A stretch of DNA of 64,000 bases from Actinacidiphila paucisporea (GCF_900142575.1 NZ_FRBI01000010.1:185145-249144), one strand, 5' to 3'. Counted from the first letter of the stretch, positions 15,543 through 25,005 are shown. Made by a program: numbers and translations. Notes: generated from the sequence alone by a model not told the origin.

Positions 15543-16517
15543 ATGGCTGACGACCTCACCACTCCCGCCGCGCCCGTGCTGGAGTCGGCCGCCGCCGACT
15601 TCGCCGCGGCCACCGCCAACCCTCCGTATCTGTTCGAGCTGCCGCCCGCCGAGGGGCGCAAGGCGGTCGACGAGGTGCAGTCGGGGGATATCGCCAAGCC
15701 GGCGGTCGACGAGGAGTGGATCACCGTCCAGGGCGGCCCCACCGGCTCCGTCCGCGCCCGTATCGTCAAGCCCGCCGGCGCGACCGGCCCGCTGCCCGTG
15801 ATCGTCTACATCCACGGCGCCGGCTGGGTGTTCGGCAACGCGCACACCCACGACCGCCTGGTGCGGGAGCTGGCGGTGGGGACCGGGGCCGCGGTGGTCT
15901 TCCCCGAGTACGACCTCTCTCCTGAGCACCGCTACCCGGTGGCCGTCGAGCAGAACTGGACCGTCGCCCGCTGGGTGGTCACCGACGGTGCGGGCAAGGG
16001 CCTGGACGCCACCCGCATCGCCGCCGCCGGCGACTCGGTCGGCGGCAACATGACCGCCGCGCTGACGCTCATGGCCAAGGAGCGCGGCGGTCTGGACCTC
16101 GCCCAGCAGGTGCTGTTCTACCCGGTGACCGATGCCTCGTTCGAGACGCCGTCCTATCACCAGTTCGCCACCGGGTACTTCCTGCGCCGCGACGGCATGC
16201 AGTGGTTCTGGGACCAGTACACCACCGACCCGGCCCAGCGGGCCGAGATCACCGCCTCACCGCTGCGGGCCACCACCGAACAGCTCGCCGGCCTGCCGCC
16301 GGCGCTGGTCATCACCGGCGAGGCCGACGTCCTGCGCGACGAGGGCGAGGCGTACGCCAACAAGCTCCGCGAGGCCGGCGTCCCGGTGACCGCCGTCCGC
16401 TACCAGGGCGTCATCCACGACTTCGTGATGCTCGACGCGCTGCGCGGCACGAACGCCGCCGAGGCTGCCATCGCCCAGGCGGTGCACATCCTGCGCGCCG
16501 CCCTGCACACCGCCTGA
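15543..16517 (+). CDS. Alpha/beta hydrolase, hormone-sensitive-lipase (HSL) family
   Basis: A 324-residue cytosolic esterase-type hydrolase. It has HGAGW (oxyanion hole, usually HGGGW/HGGG), GDSVGGN (nucleophile Ser), GEADVLRDEGE (acid Asp) and VIHDF (catalytic His). ATG 15543 follows AGGAGA. The HSL family hydrolyses short-chain esters. The next gene, 40 bp on, is another hydrolase on the same strand, so they are probably cotranscribed. A close paralogue is encoded at 19781-20779 beyond the NB-ARC regulator; they share long stretches such as the SPLRA/GLPPALV/GEADV block. Substrate unknown. Confidence 0.88.
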   Translation: MADDLTTPAAPVLESAAADFAAATANPPYLFELPPAEGRKAVDEVQSGDIAKPAVDEEWITVQGGPTGSVRARIVKPAGATGPLPVIVYIHGAGWVFGNAHTHDRLVRELAVGTGAAVVFPEYDLSPEHRYPVAVEQNWTVARWVVTDGAGKGLDATRIAAAGDSVGGNMTAALTLMAKERGGLDLAQQVLFYPVTDASFETPSYHQFATGYFLRRDGMQWFWDQYTTDPAQRAEITASPLRATTEQLAGLPPALVITGEADVLRDEGEAYANKLREAGVPVTAVRYQGVIHDFVMLDALRGTNAAEAAIAQAVHILRAALHTA

Positions 16518-16556
16518 CCCGCCACCCCCACCCCCGCCCCGAAAGGAACGTGCGCC

Positions 16557-17276
16557 ATGCCGCGTACCGACAGCCCGACCGTCGTCCTGGTCCACGGCGC
16601 CTTCGCCGACGCGTCCAGTTACGCCCGAGTCATTCCCGAACTGCTCGCCCGCGGCCTGGAGGTCGTGGCCCCGGCGGTTCCCAACCGCAGCCTGCTCGGC
16701 GACGCCGCCTACATCGCCTCGATCGTCCGCCGGATCCCCGGACCGGTCGTCCTGGTCGGCCACTCCTACGGAGGCGCCGTCATCACCGTCGCCGGCGTGG
16801 AGGACAACGTCAAGGCGCTGGTCTACCTCGCCGGTTACGCCCTCCAGGAGGGCGAGAGCCTGGGCGAGCTCCAGGGGAGGTTCCCCGACTCCGACCTGGC
16901 CGAGGCGCTGGTCTACAGCCCCTTCCCGGTGGAGGGCGCCGAGCCGGGTACGGACGTCTCGGTGCAGGTCGACAGGTTCCCCGCGATCTTCGCGGCCGAC
17001 GTCGATCCCGATCTCGCCGCCGTCCTCGCCGTCTCCCAACGCCCGCTGGCCGCGCAGGCCTTCGGCGAGGCGGCCCCCGCCGCGGCCTGGAAGACCAAGC
17101 CCTCCTGGGGCCTGGTCGCCACGTCCGACCACACCATCAACCCGGAGGTGGAGCGCTACGGCTACCAGCGGGCCGGCATGACCACCGTCGAGGTCGACTC
17201 CTCGCACCTGGTGATGCTCGCGCACCCCGAGCGCGTCGCCGAACTGATCGACGAGGCCGTCCGCGCCGTCCGCTGA
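16557..17276 (+). CDS. Alpha/beta hydrolase (esterase/EstC-like)
   Basis: A 239-residue hydrolase from ATG 16557 with AAAGGAA upstream. LVHGAFADASSYARV is the oxyanion region, VVLVGHSYGGAVIT the nucleophile elbow and SSHLVMLAHPE carries the catalytic His. No signal peptide. It follows the HSL-type gene in a likely two-gene operon and converges with the XRE-NB-ARC regulator. It resembles the secreted hydrolase at 43889-44746 over its whole length, but without the signal peptide. Members of this group include esterases of varied small substrates. Confidence 0.85.
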   Translation: MPRTDSPTVVLVHGAFADASSYARVIPELLARGLEVVAPAVPNRSLLGDAAYIASIVRRIPGPVVLVGHSYGGAVITVAGVEDNVKALVYLAGYALQEGESLGELQGRFPDSDLAEALVYSPFPVEGAEPGTDVSVQVDRFPAIFAADVDPDLAAVLAVSQRPLAAQAFGEAAPAAAWKTKPSWGLVATSDHTINPEVERYGYQRAGMTTVEVDSSHLVMLAHPERVAELIDEAVRAVR

Positions 17277-17336
17277 CCGACCGCGAGGGCCGCCTCCGGC
17301 GTGGCCGGAACCGACCGGCGCGTCGAGGGCGGTCCG

Positions 17337-17357
17337 CCGCTCAGCGGCACTGAGCGG
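17337..17357. terminator. Hairpin between convergent genes
   Basis: CCGCTCAG (17337-17344) pairs with CTGAGCGG (17350-17357) around CGGCA, in the short gap between the hydrolase gene and the NB-ARC regulator. It could end transcription in both directions. No T-run. Confidence 0.5.
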
Positions 17358-17369
17358 TGTCAGCAGCGC

Positions 17370-19637
17370 TCAGCGGGCGTCGAGGGCCGCGAGCCCCTCG
17401 CGGGCCTGGCTGACGCTGCCGGGGTCGGCCGCCGTGCCGAGACCGAGGCACCGGGTGAAGGCGTCCCTGGCCTGCTCCCGCTGCCCGGTGGCCAGCAGGG
17501 CATTGCCCAGGTGGATCAGGGCGTGGCTCTCCATGCCGATGTTGCCGCTGTCGCGCCAGAGTTCGACGGCCGTACGCAGGTGGCCGGCGGCCTCCGACCA
17601 GTGCTCGAGCGAGGCGTGGGCGCGGCCGATGTTCGTCTGCAGGTTCGCGCGGGCGATGGCGGCGATATGCGGTTCGATACGGTCCCCGGCGTGTTGGAGG
17701 AAGGCGAGGATGCGCACGGCCTCCGTGACGGACTCCTCGTACCGGCCCGCCAGGAGAAGGGCGTGGGCTCGCGCGCTCACCGCCTGGAGGGTGCCGTGGA
17801 GGTCGCCGGCCGCCTCGAAGTGCCGTGCCGCCTCGCGGTGGTGATGTGCCGCCGCGGTGTGGTCGCCGAGCAGGCGGAGCGCCCAGGCGCTGTAGTAGCG
17901 GGCCCAGCCCTGCTGGGGGAGGTCCGCCGCCTGCCGGGCGGCGGCAAGGGCCTGGGCGGAGCGGTCGAGGCTGTCGTGGTGGCGGCCCTCGCAGATCAGC
18001 AGGGCCCAGGCGTGGTAGTTGAGCTGGGTGGCCTCGACGAGCGGGTCGCCGAGTGCCTGGGCGCTGCGGGCCGCGGTGGCGAAGACCTCGGGCCAGTGTC
18101 CCCAGAAGATCCACTGGTCGGAGAACCAGTGCAGGGCCTCGGCGACCTCCACCACGGTGGCGTGGTCCCCGGCGGTGGCGGCGGCCCGGAAGGCGGCGAG
18201 CCAGTTGGCGCCCTCCGCCTGCAGCCAGGCGCGGGCGTTCCCGGCGGTGGACAGGTCGACGACGCCCTGCCAGGTGGGGGGCGGGGCGCCGTGGTCGGGT
18301 TCGTACCAGCGGCCCGCGACGACGGCGGTGTCGAGCAGCCAGCCGTGCAGCGCGGTGCGGGCCGCCGCGATGTCCTCGGCCGACTCCTCGGCGTGCAGCC
18401 GGCTGCGGGCGTACAGGCACAGCAGGTCGTGGAGGCGGTAGCGGTCCTGGCCGGTGCCCAGCAGGCCGGTCTCGACGAGTTCCTCGAGGGCGTCCTCGGC
18501 GTCGTAGAGGTGCTGCCCGGTCAGCTGGGCGGCGCCTGCCGCGCTGAAGTCCGGGCCGTCGACCAGGGCGAGGAAGCGGAAGAGGCGGCCGGCGGCGGGG
18601 GTGAGCTGGCGGTAGGACAGCTCGAAGGCCGCCGAGAGGTGGAGGTCGCCGGCGGTCAGGGTTTCCAGGCGGCGCTCTTCGAGGGCGAGCCGGTCGGCGA
18701 GCCGGCGTACGGTCCAACCGGTGCGGGTGGCCAGCCAGTTGCCCGCCACCCGCAGTGCCAGCGGCAGGTGGGCGCAGCGCTTGGCGACCTCGGCCAGTGC
18801 GGCCGGGTCCGCGTCGGCCCGCTCCTGCCCGGCCACGGAGGCGAGGAAGGCGGTGGCCTCGGCGGGGGACAGCTCGCCGATGGGCAGGCGGTGGATGTTC
18901 TCCAGGCCGGTGAGCATCCTCCGGCTGGTGACCACGACCATTCCCGCACCGGCGCTCGGCAGGAGGGGGCGGACCTGGGCCTCGTCCCGGCCGTTGTCCA
19001 GCACCAGCAGGCAGCGCCGCTCGGCCAGCGCCTGCCGGTAGAGCTCCGGGTGGCCCTGCGGACCGGCCTTCGCGAGGTCCCGGTCGGCGATCCCCAGCGC
19101 CTTGAGGACGCGCAGCATCAGCTCGGCCGGGCCGGGCGGGTCGTCGTCCATGCCGCGCAGGTCGACCATCAGGTGCCCGTCGGGGAAGCGGTCGGCCAGC
19201 TCGCGGGCGGCGTGCAGGGCCAGGGTGGTCTTGCCCGCTCCCGGCGGACCGGACACCGCGACCACCACCGGCAGCCCGGTCGGCTGCCGCCCGGCCAGCG
19301 CCGCCAGCCGTATCAGCTCCGCCTCCCGGCCGACGAAGTCGTCGATGCCACGGGGCAGAGCAAGCAGCCCCGCCGGAGCGTGGCGGGGGTTGCGGCCGGA
19401 CCGGGCGGCCGCCAGCAGCCGCTCCCGCTCCGCCTCGCCGAGCCCCAGGCCGTCCGCGAGCGCGGCCACCGTCCCGCGCTGGGGAGTCGCCCGCCGCCCC
19501 CGCTCCAGGTCCCCGATCCCGCGGACGCTCACCCCTGACGCCTCCGCGAGCGCCTCGATCGTCAGCGACGCCGCCAGACGCGCCTGCCGCAGGAGGATCC
19601 CGAACCCCGCGCCACCCGCGTCGGCCACCCGCGCCAC
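17370..19637 (-). CDS. XRE-NB-ARC-TPR transcriptional regulator
   Basis: A 755-residue STAND-type regulator. Residues about 10-70 are an XRE helix-turn-helix (LRQARLAASLTIEALAEASG, VRGIGDLERGRR). An NB-ARC ATPase follows (VSGPPGAGKTTLALH Walker A, CLLVLDN Walker B, VVVTSRR sensor, CAHLPLALRV GxP-type motif), then a C-terminal TPR array (for example HALIHLGNALLATGQREQAR). Such proteins change oligomer state with ATP and a ligand and control secondary metabolism or local genes. It converges with two hydrolase genes and is followed on its own strand by a paralogous hydrolase, so control of these hydrolases is a fair guess. Confidence 0.88.
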   Translation of the reverse strand: MARVADAGGAGFGILLRQARLAASLTIEALAEASGVSVRGIGDLERGRRATPQRGTVAALADGLGLGEAERERLLAAARSGRNPRHAPAGLLALPRGIDDFVGREAELIRLAALAGRQPTGLPVVVAVSGPPGAGKTTLALHAARELADRFPDGHLMVDLRGMDDDPPGPAELMLRVLKALGIADRDLAKAGPQGHPELYRQALAERRCLLVLDNGRDEAQVRPLLPSAGAGMVVVTSRRMLTGLENIHRLPIGELSPAEATAFLASVAGQERADADPAALAEVAKRCAHLPLALRVAGNWLATRTGWTVRRLADRLALEERRLETLTAGDLHLSAAFELSYRQLTPAAGRLFRFLALVDGPDFSAAGAAQLTGQHLYDAEDALEELVETGLLGTGQDRYRLHDLLCLYARSRLHAEESAEDIAAARTALHGWLLDTAVVAGRWYEPDHGAPPPTWQGVVDLSTAGNARAWLQAEGANWLAAFRAAATAGDHATVVEVAEALHWFSDQWIFWGHWPEVFATAARSAQALGDPLVEATQLNYHAWALLICEGRHHDSLDRSAQALAAARQAADLPQQGWARYYSAWALRLLGDHTAAAHHHREAARHFEAAGDLHGTLQAVSARAHALLLAGRYEESVTEAVRILAFLQHAGDRIEPHIAAIARANLQTNIGRAHASLEHWSEAAGHLRTAVELWRDSGNIGMESHALIHLGNALLATGQREQARDAFTRCLGLGTAADPGSVSQAREGLAALDAR

Positions 19638-19780
19638 GTCCTTCCCGCCTCCCGCATCCGCCCTGCCTCTTCGGACATTATCCCCGAACGGGGCGAGCCG
19701 GACGCGGGGCGGAGGTCTGCCGGCGGCCGGGGGGGGTGACCGGACAGGAGGGGCGGGCCGCGGCTACCCGGACGGAGGTG

Positions 19781-20779
19781 TCAGCCGCGGTGCCGGTGCA
19801 GGGCGACGTGCACGGTGTCCAGGGTCTGGATGAGGGCGGCGCGGGCGGCGTCCGTGCCGCGCAGCGGGCCGAGGAGCATGAAGCCGTGGATCGTCCCGTG
19901 GTAGCGCAGCGAGACCACCGTGACGCCGGCCGCACGGAGCTTCGCCGCGTAGGCCTCGCCCTCGTCGCGTACGACGTCGGCCTCGCCGGTGACCACCAGC
20001 GCAGGGGGGAGTCCGGTGAGCTGCTCCAGGGAGGCCCGCAGCGGTGACGCGGTGGCCTCGCCGCGCTGCCGTACGTCGGGCAGGTACTGGTCCCAGAACC
20101 AGCGCATGCTCTCGCGGCCGAGGAAGTAGCCCTGGGCGAACTCCTGGTAGGAGGGGGTGTCGAAGTCGGCGTCGGTGACCGGGCAGAGCAGTACCTGCTG
20201 CACCAGCCGCACCCCTCCGCGCTCCTTGGCGAGCAGGGTCAGCGCCGCCACCAGGTTGCCGCCCGCCGAGTCGCCCACGGCGGCCATCCGGCTGCCGTCC
20301 AGACCTATCTCGCCGCCGCGCTCGGAGATCCACCTCGCGACCGCGTAGCACTGCTCGACGGCGACCGGATACCGCGCCTCGGGGGCGCGCTCGTAGTCGA
20401 CGAAGACGACGGCCGCGTCCGTACCGAGAGCGAACGTACGCACCAGGTGCTCGTGGGTGCCGGCGTCGCCCAGGACCCAGCCGAGCCCGTGCAGGAAGAG
20501 CACGACGGGGATCTCTCCGGCGCTGTCGGCCGGTCTGACCACCTGGACCCGTACGTGGCCGGTCGGTCCGCCGGGCAGCGCGAACCACTCCGCGGAGGTG
20601 GCCTCCTCCTCCTCGCCCGGGGCACGGTCGCCCGTCCCCTGCAGACGCGCGAGGTCCAGCCGGGCCTGTTCCGGGCCCGGGCCGTACGCCGTCGGCGGGC
20701 AGGTGTGCGCGTCCACGAAGGCCCGCGTGAGGTGGTCGAGGACCGGGTGCCGAGCGGACGGAGGGGCGGACTCGGTCAC
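19781..20779 (-). CDS. Alpha/beta hydrolase, HSL family, paralogue of 15543-16517
   Basis: A 332-residue protein from GTG 20779, with CAGGAAA upstream; longer in-frame starts give a low-complexity N-terminus. HGLGW (oxyanion region), GDSAGGN (nucleophile Ser), GEADVVRDEGE (acid) and TIHGFMLL (His) are visible. It aligns without gaps through most of its length to the hydrolase at 15543. The two differ mainly in the first 40 residues. Upstream is the AraC regulator, same strand, 136 bp away. Ester substrate unknown. Confidence 0.87.
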   Translation of the reverse strand: MTESAPPSARHPVLDHLTRAFVDAHTCPPTAYGPGPEQARLDLARLQGTGDRAPGEEEEATSAEWFALPGGPTGHVRVQVVRPADSAGEIPVVLFLHGLGWVLGDAGTHEHLVRTFALGTDAAVVFVDYERAPEARYPVAVEQCYAVARWISERGGEIGLDGSRMAAVGDSAGGNLVAALTLLAKERGGVRLVQQVLLCPVTDADFDTPSYQEFAQGYFLGRESMRWFWDQYLPDVRQRGEATASPLRASLEQLTGLPPALVVTGEADVVRDEGEAYAAKLRAAGVTVVSLRYHGTIHGFMLLGPLRGTDAARAALIQTLDTVHVALHRHRG

Positions 20780-20915
20780 GCGGTTTCCTGTCGAGAGAGC
20801 CGAGGGGGATGGCTGGTACGGGGATGCACGGCCGAGCAGCGGCCGCCGGGTCACCCGGGGCACAGGGCGGCCCGGCCGCCGGCAGCGGGGACCGTACCCG
20901 CCGGAGGGCGGAAGG

Positions 20916-21947
20916 TCAGCTCGCGGCCGGTAGTGCGCCGCGGGCATCGGTCCCGGGCGCCGGCGTGCCCGCCGGAAGCCGGCCGACGCCGTCCCGGGCG
21001 GTGCGCAGGTCGCGCCACTCACGGGGCGAGACGCCGTAGGCGGCGCGGAAGGCCCGGCTGAAGTGCGCGGGATTGACGAAGCCCCACCGCTGGGCCACGG
21101 CGGACACGGTGGGAGCCGTCCTGCCACGGCGGGCCAGCTCCCGGCCGCACTCCTCCAGACGCCGCTGCTGGACGAGCCGGCCGACGGTGGTCCCCTCGCC
21201 CTCGAAGAGCCGGTGCAGATACCGGACGGAGATCCGGTGCGCCCGCGCGATGCTCTCCGGCGACAGGCCGGGTTCGCCCAGATTCCGGTTGATGTACTCG
21301 CGGACGCGCAGCAGCAGGTGGCTGCGGGCGGTGTCCGTGTCCGTGCCCGCCGGCTGGGCCCGCTCGGCGATGAGGGTGGCGAAGAGGTCGACGACGTTGC
21401 CGGCCAGCCGGTCCGCGACGGCGGGCGGGTAGCCGTCCGCCGAGGAGGCCAGGGTGGCCAGGAAGGGGAGCAGCATCGCGCCGAAGCCGGCCCCCGTACC
21501 GATCGCGCGGCCCGTGACCTGCCGGACGACGCTCTCCGGCACGCCCAGCATGCGGCGGGGCAGCTGAAAGACGTGCGTGGCGAACCGCTGCGGATAGTCG
21601 AAGGAGTACGGCCGGGTCGTGTCGTACACCACGAGGTCGCCCTCGCCCACCTCCGCCCGCCGGCCGTCCTGGATGAACGTCGCCGTGCCCGAGACCTGGA
21701 CGCCGACGGCCACCAGTGCCTCGGACGAGCGGGCGATCAGCGCCGGCGTACGGCTGACCCGCTCCGCGTCCGCCTCCATGGTGGAGACCTGGAGATATCC
21801 GAGGTGGTCGGTGGCGATCCGCCCGTCGAAGGGGCCGTCGCCGCGCGGGGCGACCGCCATCGGCACCAGCGTCCTGCTCACCGCGTCGTTCCAGTAAGCG
21901 ACCTTCTCCCGCTCGGGCACGGAGGCGGTCGTCAACACCAAGCTCAA
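20916..21947 (-). CDS. AraC-family transcriptional regulator
   Basis: A 343-residue regulator starting at TTG 21947, supported by GAGGAAA five bases before it. The N-terminal 180 residues are the AraC-binding-like cupin fold (GVQVSGTATFIQDGRRAEV, DLVVYDTTRPYSFDYP). The C-terminal 110 residues are the two-helix-turn-helix domain (ESIARAHRISVRYLHRLFEG, and VAQRWGFVNPAHFSRAFRAA with YGVSPREWR). Likely targets are the hydrolase gene downstream or the terpenoid operon upstream. A Pro/Ala-rich tail follows the DNA-binding domain. Confidence 0.88.
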   Translation of the reverse strand: MSLVLTTASVPEREKVAYWNDAVSRTLVPMAVAPRGDGPFDGRIATDHLGYLQVSTMEADAERVSRTPALIARSSEALVAVGVQVSGTATFIQDGRRAEVGEGDLVVYDTTRPYSFDYPQRFATHVFQLPRRMLGVPESVVRQVTGRAIGTGAGFGAMLLPFLATLASSADGYPPAVADRLAGNVVDLFATLIAERAQPAGTDTDTARSHLLLRVREYINRNLGEPGLSPESIARAHRISVRYLHRLFEGEGTTVGRLVQQRRLEECGRELARRGRTAPTVSAVAQRWGFVNPAHFSRAFRAAYGVSPREWRDLRTARDGVGRLPAGTPAPGTDARGALPAAS

Positions 21948-22374
21948 GTTTTTTCCTCAGCGGAGGTGACTCCCGGGGCTGCGGCGGGTGGGAACCGGAC
22001 GGACGGCCGCACCTCCCCGGAAGGCTGCGGCCGGAGCCCGGCCAGGCCGGGCGGCTCGTCGTACGGGCAGCGACCTCGCTGGACCGCGACCGGACCGCTT
22101 CGGTGAGGCCCGGGTTCCCGCCCGCACCAGACAGCCAACCAGCGGGCCTTCGCGCTTCCCAGGCAGGAACGCAGGCAGAAGTCACGGGCGCGGACCCTGC
22201 ACAATCCGGTGCCGTGCGGTTCTCGTAAGGGTGCCGTGCAGTGCCGGAGCAGCACCGGGCGCGGTGAGGAAAGACCCGACCGGCCCGCCGGACTAGCTTC
22301 GTCGTGGTGGCCTCAGGCCGCCGGACCGCGCGTCCACTTCCCGCCGCGTCCCCTTCGCGGGAGCCCCCCTCCGC
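21948..22374. other. Intergenic region, no gene seen
   Basis: A 427-bp gap between the KAS III gene and the AraC regulator, both on the minus strand. It must hold the regulator's promoter and the end of the terpenoid operon. I found no convincing gene or strong hairpin. Confidence 0.45.
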
Positions 22375-23409
22375 TCAGGTCAGGGGACGCAGGTCGGCGG
22401 GCCATACGAGGGTGGTGGCCGCCCAGGTGAATCCGGCGCCGAAGGCCGCCACCATCACCCGCTGACCCGCCGTGAGCCGCCCTTCGGCCGCGGCGGAGGC
22501 CAACAGCAGCGGGATGGACGCGGCGGAGGTGTTGCCGACGTCGGTGATGTTGGACGGTACGCGCTCGGCGGGAAGGCCCAGGGCGTCGGCCACTCCGGCG
22601 CTGATACGGGCATTGGCCTGGTGGACGATGAGCCGGTCGATGTCCCGCAGGTCCCAGCCGGCCGCCGCTGCCGCGTCGCGGACCGCGTGCGCCATCTGGC
22701 GGACCGCGTGCCGGAGCACCAGGTTGCCCTCCATGTGCACGTACCCCCGTGGTGCGTCTCCCGCGTGCGAGGGCCTGCGGGAGCCGCCCTCCGGGATGCA
22801 GATGGCCGCGGCGTGCTCGCCCGCGCTTCCCCAGGCCACCGGCCCGAAGGTCCCGGGTTCACCCGCCCGTGCCTCCCGCAGGACGACCGCGCCGGCCCCG
22901 TCGCCGAAGATCGGCGCTGTGGTCCGGTCGGCCGGATCGACGATGGCCGACATCGTCTCCGCTCCCACGACCAGGATGCTCCGGGCGGTGCCGGCCCGGA
23001 TGAGCGCCGAGGCGACGGTGGTGGCGTAGACGAAACCCGAGCAGCCGGCGCCGACGTCGAAAGCGGGGACATGGCCGAGTCCGAGCCGGTGGGCCACCGC
23101 GGGCGCGGTGCCCGGCACCGGGTGGTCGGGCGTGGCGGTGGCCAGCACCACGGCGTCGACGTGTTCCACCCCCGCGGACTTCATCGCCCGCATGCCCGCC
23201 TCCACCGCCATGTCGCTGGTGGCGGTCGCGGGGTCGGCGACGTGGCGGGTGGCGATGCCGATGCGGGTCCGGATCCACTCGTCCGACGTGTCCAGGCGCG
23301 CGCACAATTCCGCGTTGGTCACCTGGCGCGGTGGCAGCCACGACCCGAGGCCGACCAGCCGGGCGGATCGCGCCTGCTGCGGCAGCACGTCACGGAGCGG
23401 AGTGGTCAT
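22375..23409 (-). CDS. KAS III (FabH-like beta-ketoacyl-ACP synthase)
   Basis: A 344-residue thiolase-fold condensing enzyme. Catalytic residues by ATG 23409 numbering: Cys123 in DVGAGCSGF, His263 in IVHQANAR, Asn293 in VGNTSAASIP. These are the full FabH triad. ATG 23409 has AAGGTGA upstream; a GTG at 23430 is the alternative. FabH-type enzymes start acyl chains from acyl-CoA plus malonyl-ACP, and relatives transfer acyl groups to other acceptors. It is the last gene of a minus-strand set with a WS/DGAT-ACP fusion, a cyclase-like protein and a terpene synthase. The housekeeping fatty-acid cluster (fabD, acpP, fabF) is not here, so this is a pathway-specific copy, probably supplying the acyl chain on the neighbouring ACP domain. 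Confidence 0.9.
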   Translation of the reverse strand: MTTPLRDVLPQQARSARLVGLGSWLPPRQVTNAELCARLDTSDEWIRTRIGIATRHVADPATATSDMAVEAGMRAMKSAGVEHVDAVVLATATPDHPVPGTAPAVAHRLGLGHVPAFDVGAGCSGFVYATTVASALIRAGTARSILVVGAETMSAIVDPADRTTAPIFGDGAGAVVLREARAGEPGTFGPVAWGSAGEHAAAICIPEGGSRRPSHAGDAPRGYVHMEGNLVLRHAVRQMAHAVRDAAAAAGWDLRDIDRLIVHQANARISAGVADALGLPAERVPSNITDVGNTSAASIPLLLASAAAEGRLTAGQRVMVAAFGAGFTWAATTLVWPADLRPLT

Positions 23410-23445
23410 GGGCTCACCTTCGTCGGGCACGGGGGGACGGCGGGT

Positions 23446-25005
23446 TCAGCTGCCGCTCGGGAGTGCGGCCTGCCGGTTGACGAGGTCGACCATGTCGCCG
23501 ACGGTGGGCGCCTTCGCCAGGTCGTGCTCGGTGATGATCAGGCCGAGGCGGTCCTCGATCGCCATGGACAGCGCGGTGACGGCCATGGAGTCGATGCCCG
23601 CCTGCGGTTGGGTCGCGTCCGGTGTGATCGGCTCGGCGGGCAGGGCCCCGTGGTCGACCAGCAGCTTCTTGATGAGCGCGAAGTCGGCCACGGCTACGGG
23701 GGCGCCGTCGTCGATCGGAACGGCCACGGGCGCCGCAACAGCGGTACCGCCGGGCGGGCTTGACGGCTCCGGACCGACCGCTCCGCCCGCCAGTTCTTCC
23801 GCCGCTTCGCGGAACAGCCGGGGAAGGCTGCGGCCCGCCGGAAGCGCCGCGTCGGTGGTGAAGCAGACGCTGGTGTCGCCGTTGTAACTGCAGGCGACGA
23901 TGGAGGCCGGCTGACGGGGCGGCAGCCAGGTGAAGGGCTGGACGCGGGCGACGGGATCACCGCGGTAGGCCAGCGGCCGGTGGATCGCGAGGTACGAGAC
24001 GGTGATCGGCACCCGGGCGGGCGTGGTCAGCCGGCCGGCCATCGCATGGAAGGCCCGGGCGGGCGTGCGGTCCATCAGTGCGCGAAGGGCGCTCTGGTGG
24101 GCCGGGTCCTTGGTGGCGCGGGTCTGTGCGATCACACCGTCGAGGCGGTCTCCCGCCGCCGGCTCGTCGCAGGGAAGCGCGAGGGGGGCGAAGGCGATCA
24201 GGTTGCCGGGACGTGCGCGTTCCTCGGCACGGCGCAGATTGATCATCGTGATGGCGGGAAGGGGCCGCCCGGCGCCCCTGGGCCAGTGTTCCGAGCACCA
24301 CGTACGCAAGGCCCCGCTGAGGGCGGCCAGAAAGGCGTCGTTGGTGTCACCGCCGCGCGCCGCGGCCGCGGTACGCAGTCGTCCGGTGGGAACCGACACC
24401 CAGTCGACGGTGCGGGCACCGCTCAAAGGCCGCGCGGGATCGTCCCAGACGCCGTTGGCGGCGCAGGCCGCCAGCGTGCTGCGGACCGTGCGCAGGTAGG
24501 CCCGCGGGCCGGTGCGGACGGCGGAGGCCGCGGGCGGCGCGGTGGTGGCGCCGAAGAGGGTGTGCAGGGTGCCGATGATCCCCATGCCGTCCTGGGCGCT
24601 GTGGTGGGCCCGGTAGCAGACGGCGTAGCGGTCGGTGGCGTAGCCGGACAGCAGCCATACGTCCCACAGCGGGCCCTCGCCGGGCAGCGGGCGCTCCACC
24701 AGCTCGTGCAGGGCGTCGTCGAGGCGGGCGTCACCGGGTGGGACGTCCAGGGCGCGGACGCGTGTGTCGAGGTCCGGCGCGGGCTCGTGCCTCCAGCGCG
24801 CCCGGAGCCCGGGTCCGTGGAGGTAGTGGGTGAGACGCGGCTCGTCACGCAGGTGGCCGGCCACGTGGCTGCGGAGTTCGCCGAGGGACGGGGGCGCGCC
24901 CTCCAGGTGGAGGAGCACTCCGACGGTCTGGGAGGTCGCGGGGTGGGCCTGGGCCATGTGATGCATGGTCAGGTCCATCGGTGTGGGGCGCGGTGGGAAG
25001 GCCAT
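23446..25005 (-). CDS. WS/DGAT-type acyltransferase fused to an acyl carrier protein
   Basis: A 519-residue fusion. Residues 1-400 resemble wax ester synthase/diacylglycerol acyltransferases. The catalytic HHxxxDG motif is HHSAQDG at residues 134-140, and TMINLRR matches the PLWxNxR-like later region only loosely. After a Pro-rich linker, residues about 440-515 are an acyl carrier protein with GIDSMA, the Ser (about 473) being the phosphopantetheine site. WS/DGAT enzymes esterify an alcohol with an acyl thioester. Here the acyl donor may be carried on the enzyme's own ACP. ATG 25005 follows GGAGAG. It lies between KAS III and the class II cyclase gene, so the alcohol acceptor could be the terpenoid. 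WS/DGAT fused to ACP is unusual. Confidence 0.85.
   Translation of the reverse strand: MAFPPRPTPMDLTMHHMAQAHPATSQTVGVLLHLEGAPPSLGELRSHVAGHLRDEPRLTHYLHGPGLRARWRHEPAPDLDTRVRALDVPPGDARLDDALHELVERPLPGEGPLWDVWLLSGYATDRYAVCYRAHHSAQDGMGIIGTLHTLFGATTAPPAASAVRTGPRAYLRTVRSTLAACAANGVWDDPARPLSGARTVDWVSVPTGRLRTAAAARGGDTNDAFLAALSGALRTWCSEHWPRGAGRPLPAITMINLRRAEERARPGNLIAFAPLALPCDEPAAGDRLDGVIAQTRATKDPAHQSALRALMDRTPARAFHAMAGRLTTPARVPITVSYLAIHRPLAYRGDPVARVQPFTWLPPRQPASIVACSYNGDTSVCFTTDAALPAGRSLPRLFREAAEELAGGAVGPEPSSPPGGTAVAAPVAVPIDDGAPVAVADFALIKKLLVDHGALPAEPITPDATQPQAGIDSMAVTALSMAIEDRLGLIITEHDLAKAPTVGDMVDLVNRQAALPSGS

Noticed and set aside
21988..22296. Plus-strand frame between the KAS III and AraC genes
   Set aside because: Arg/Pro-rich with no domain or ribosome-binding site.
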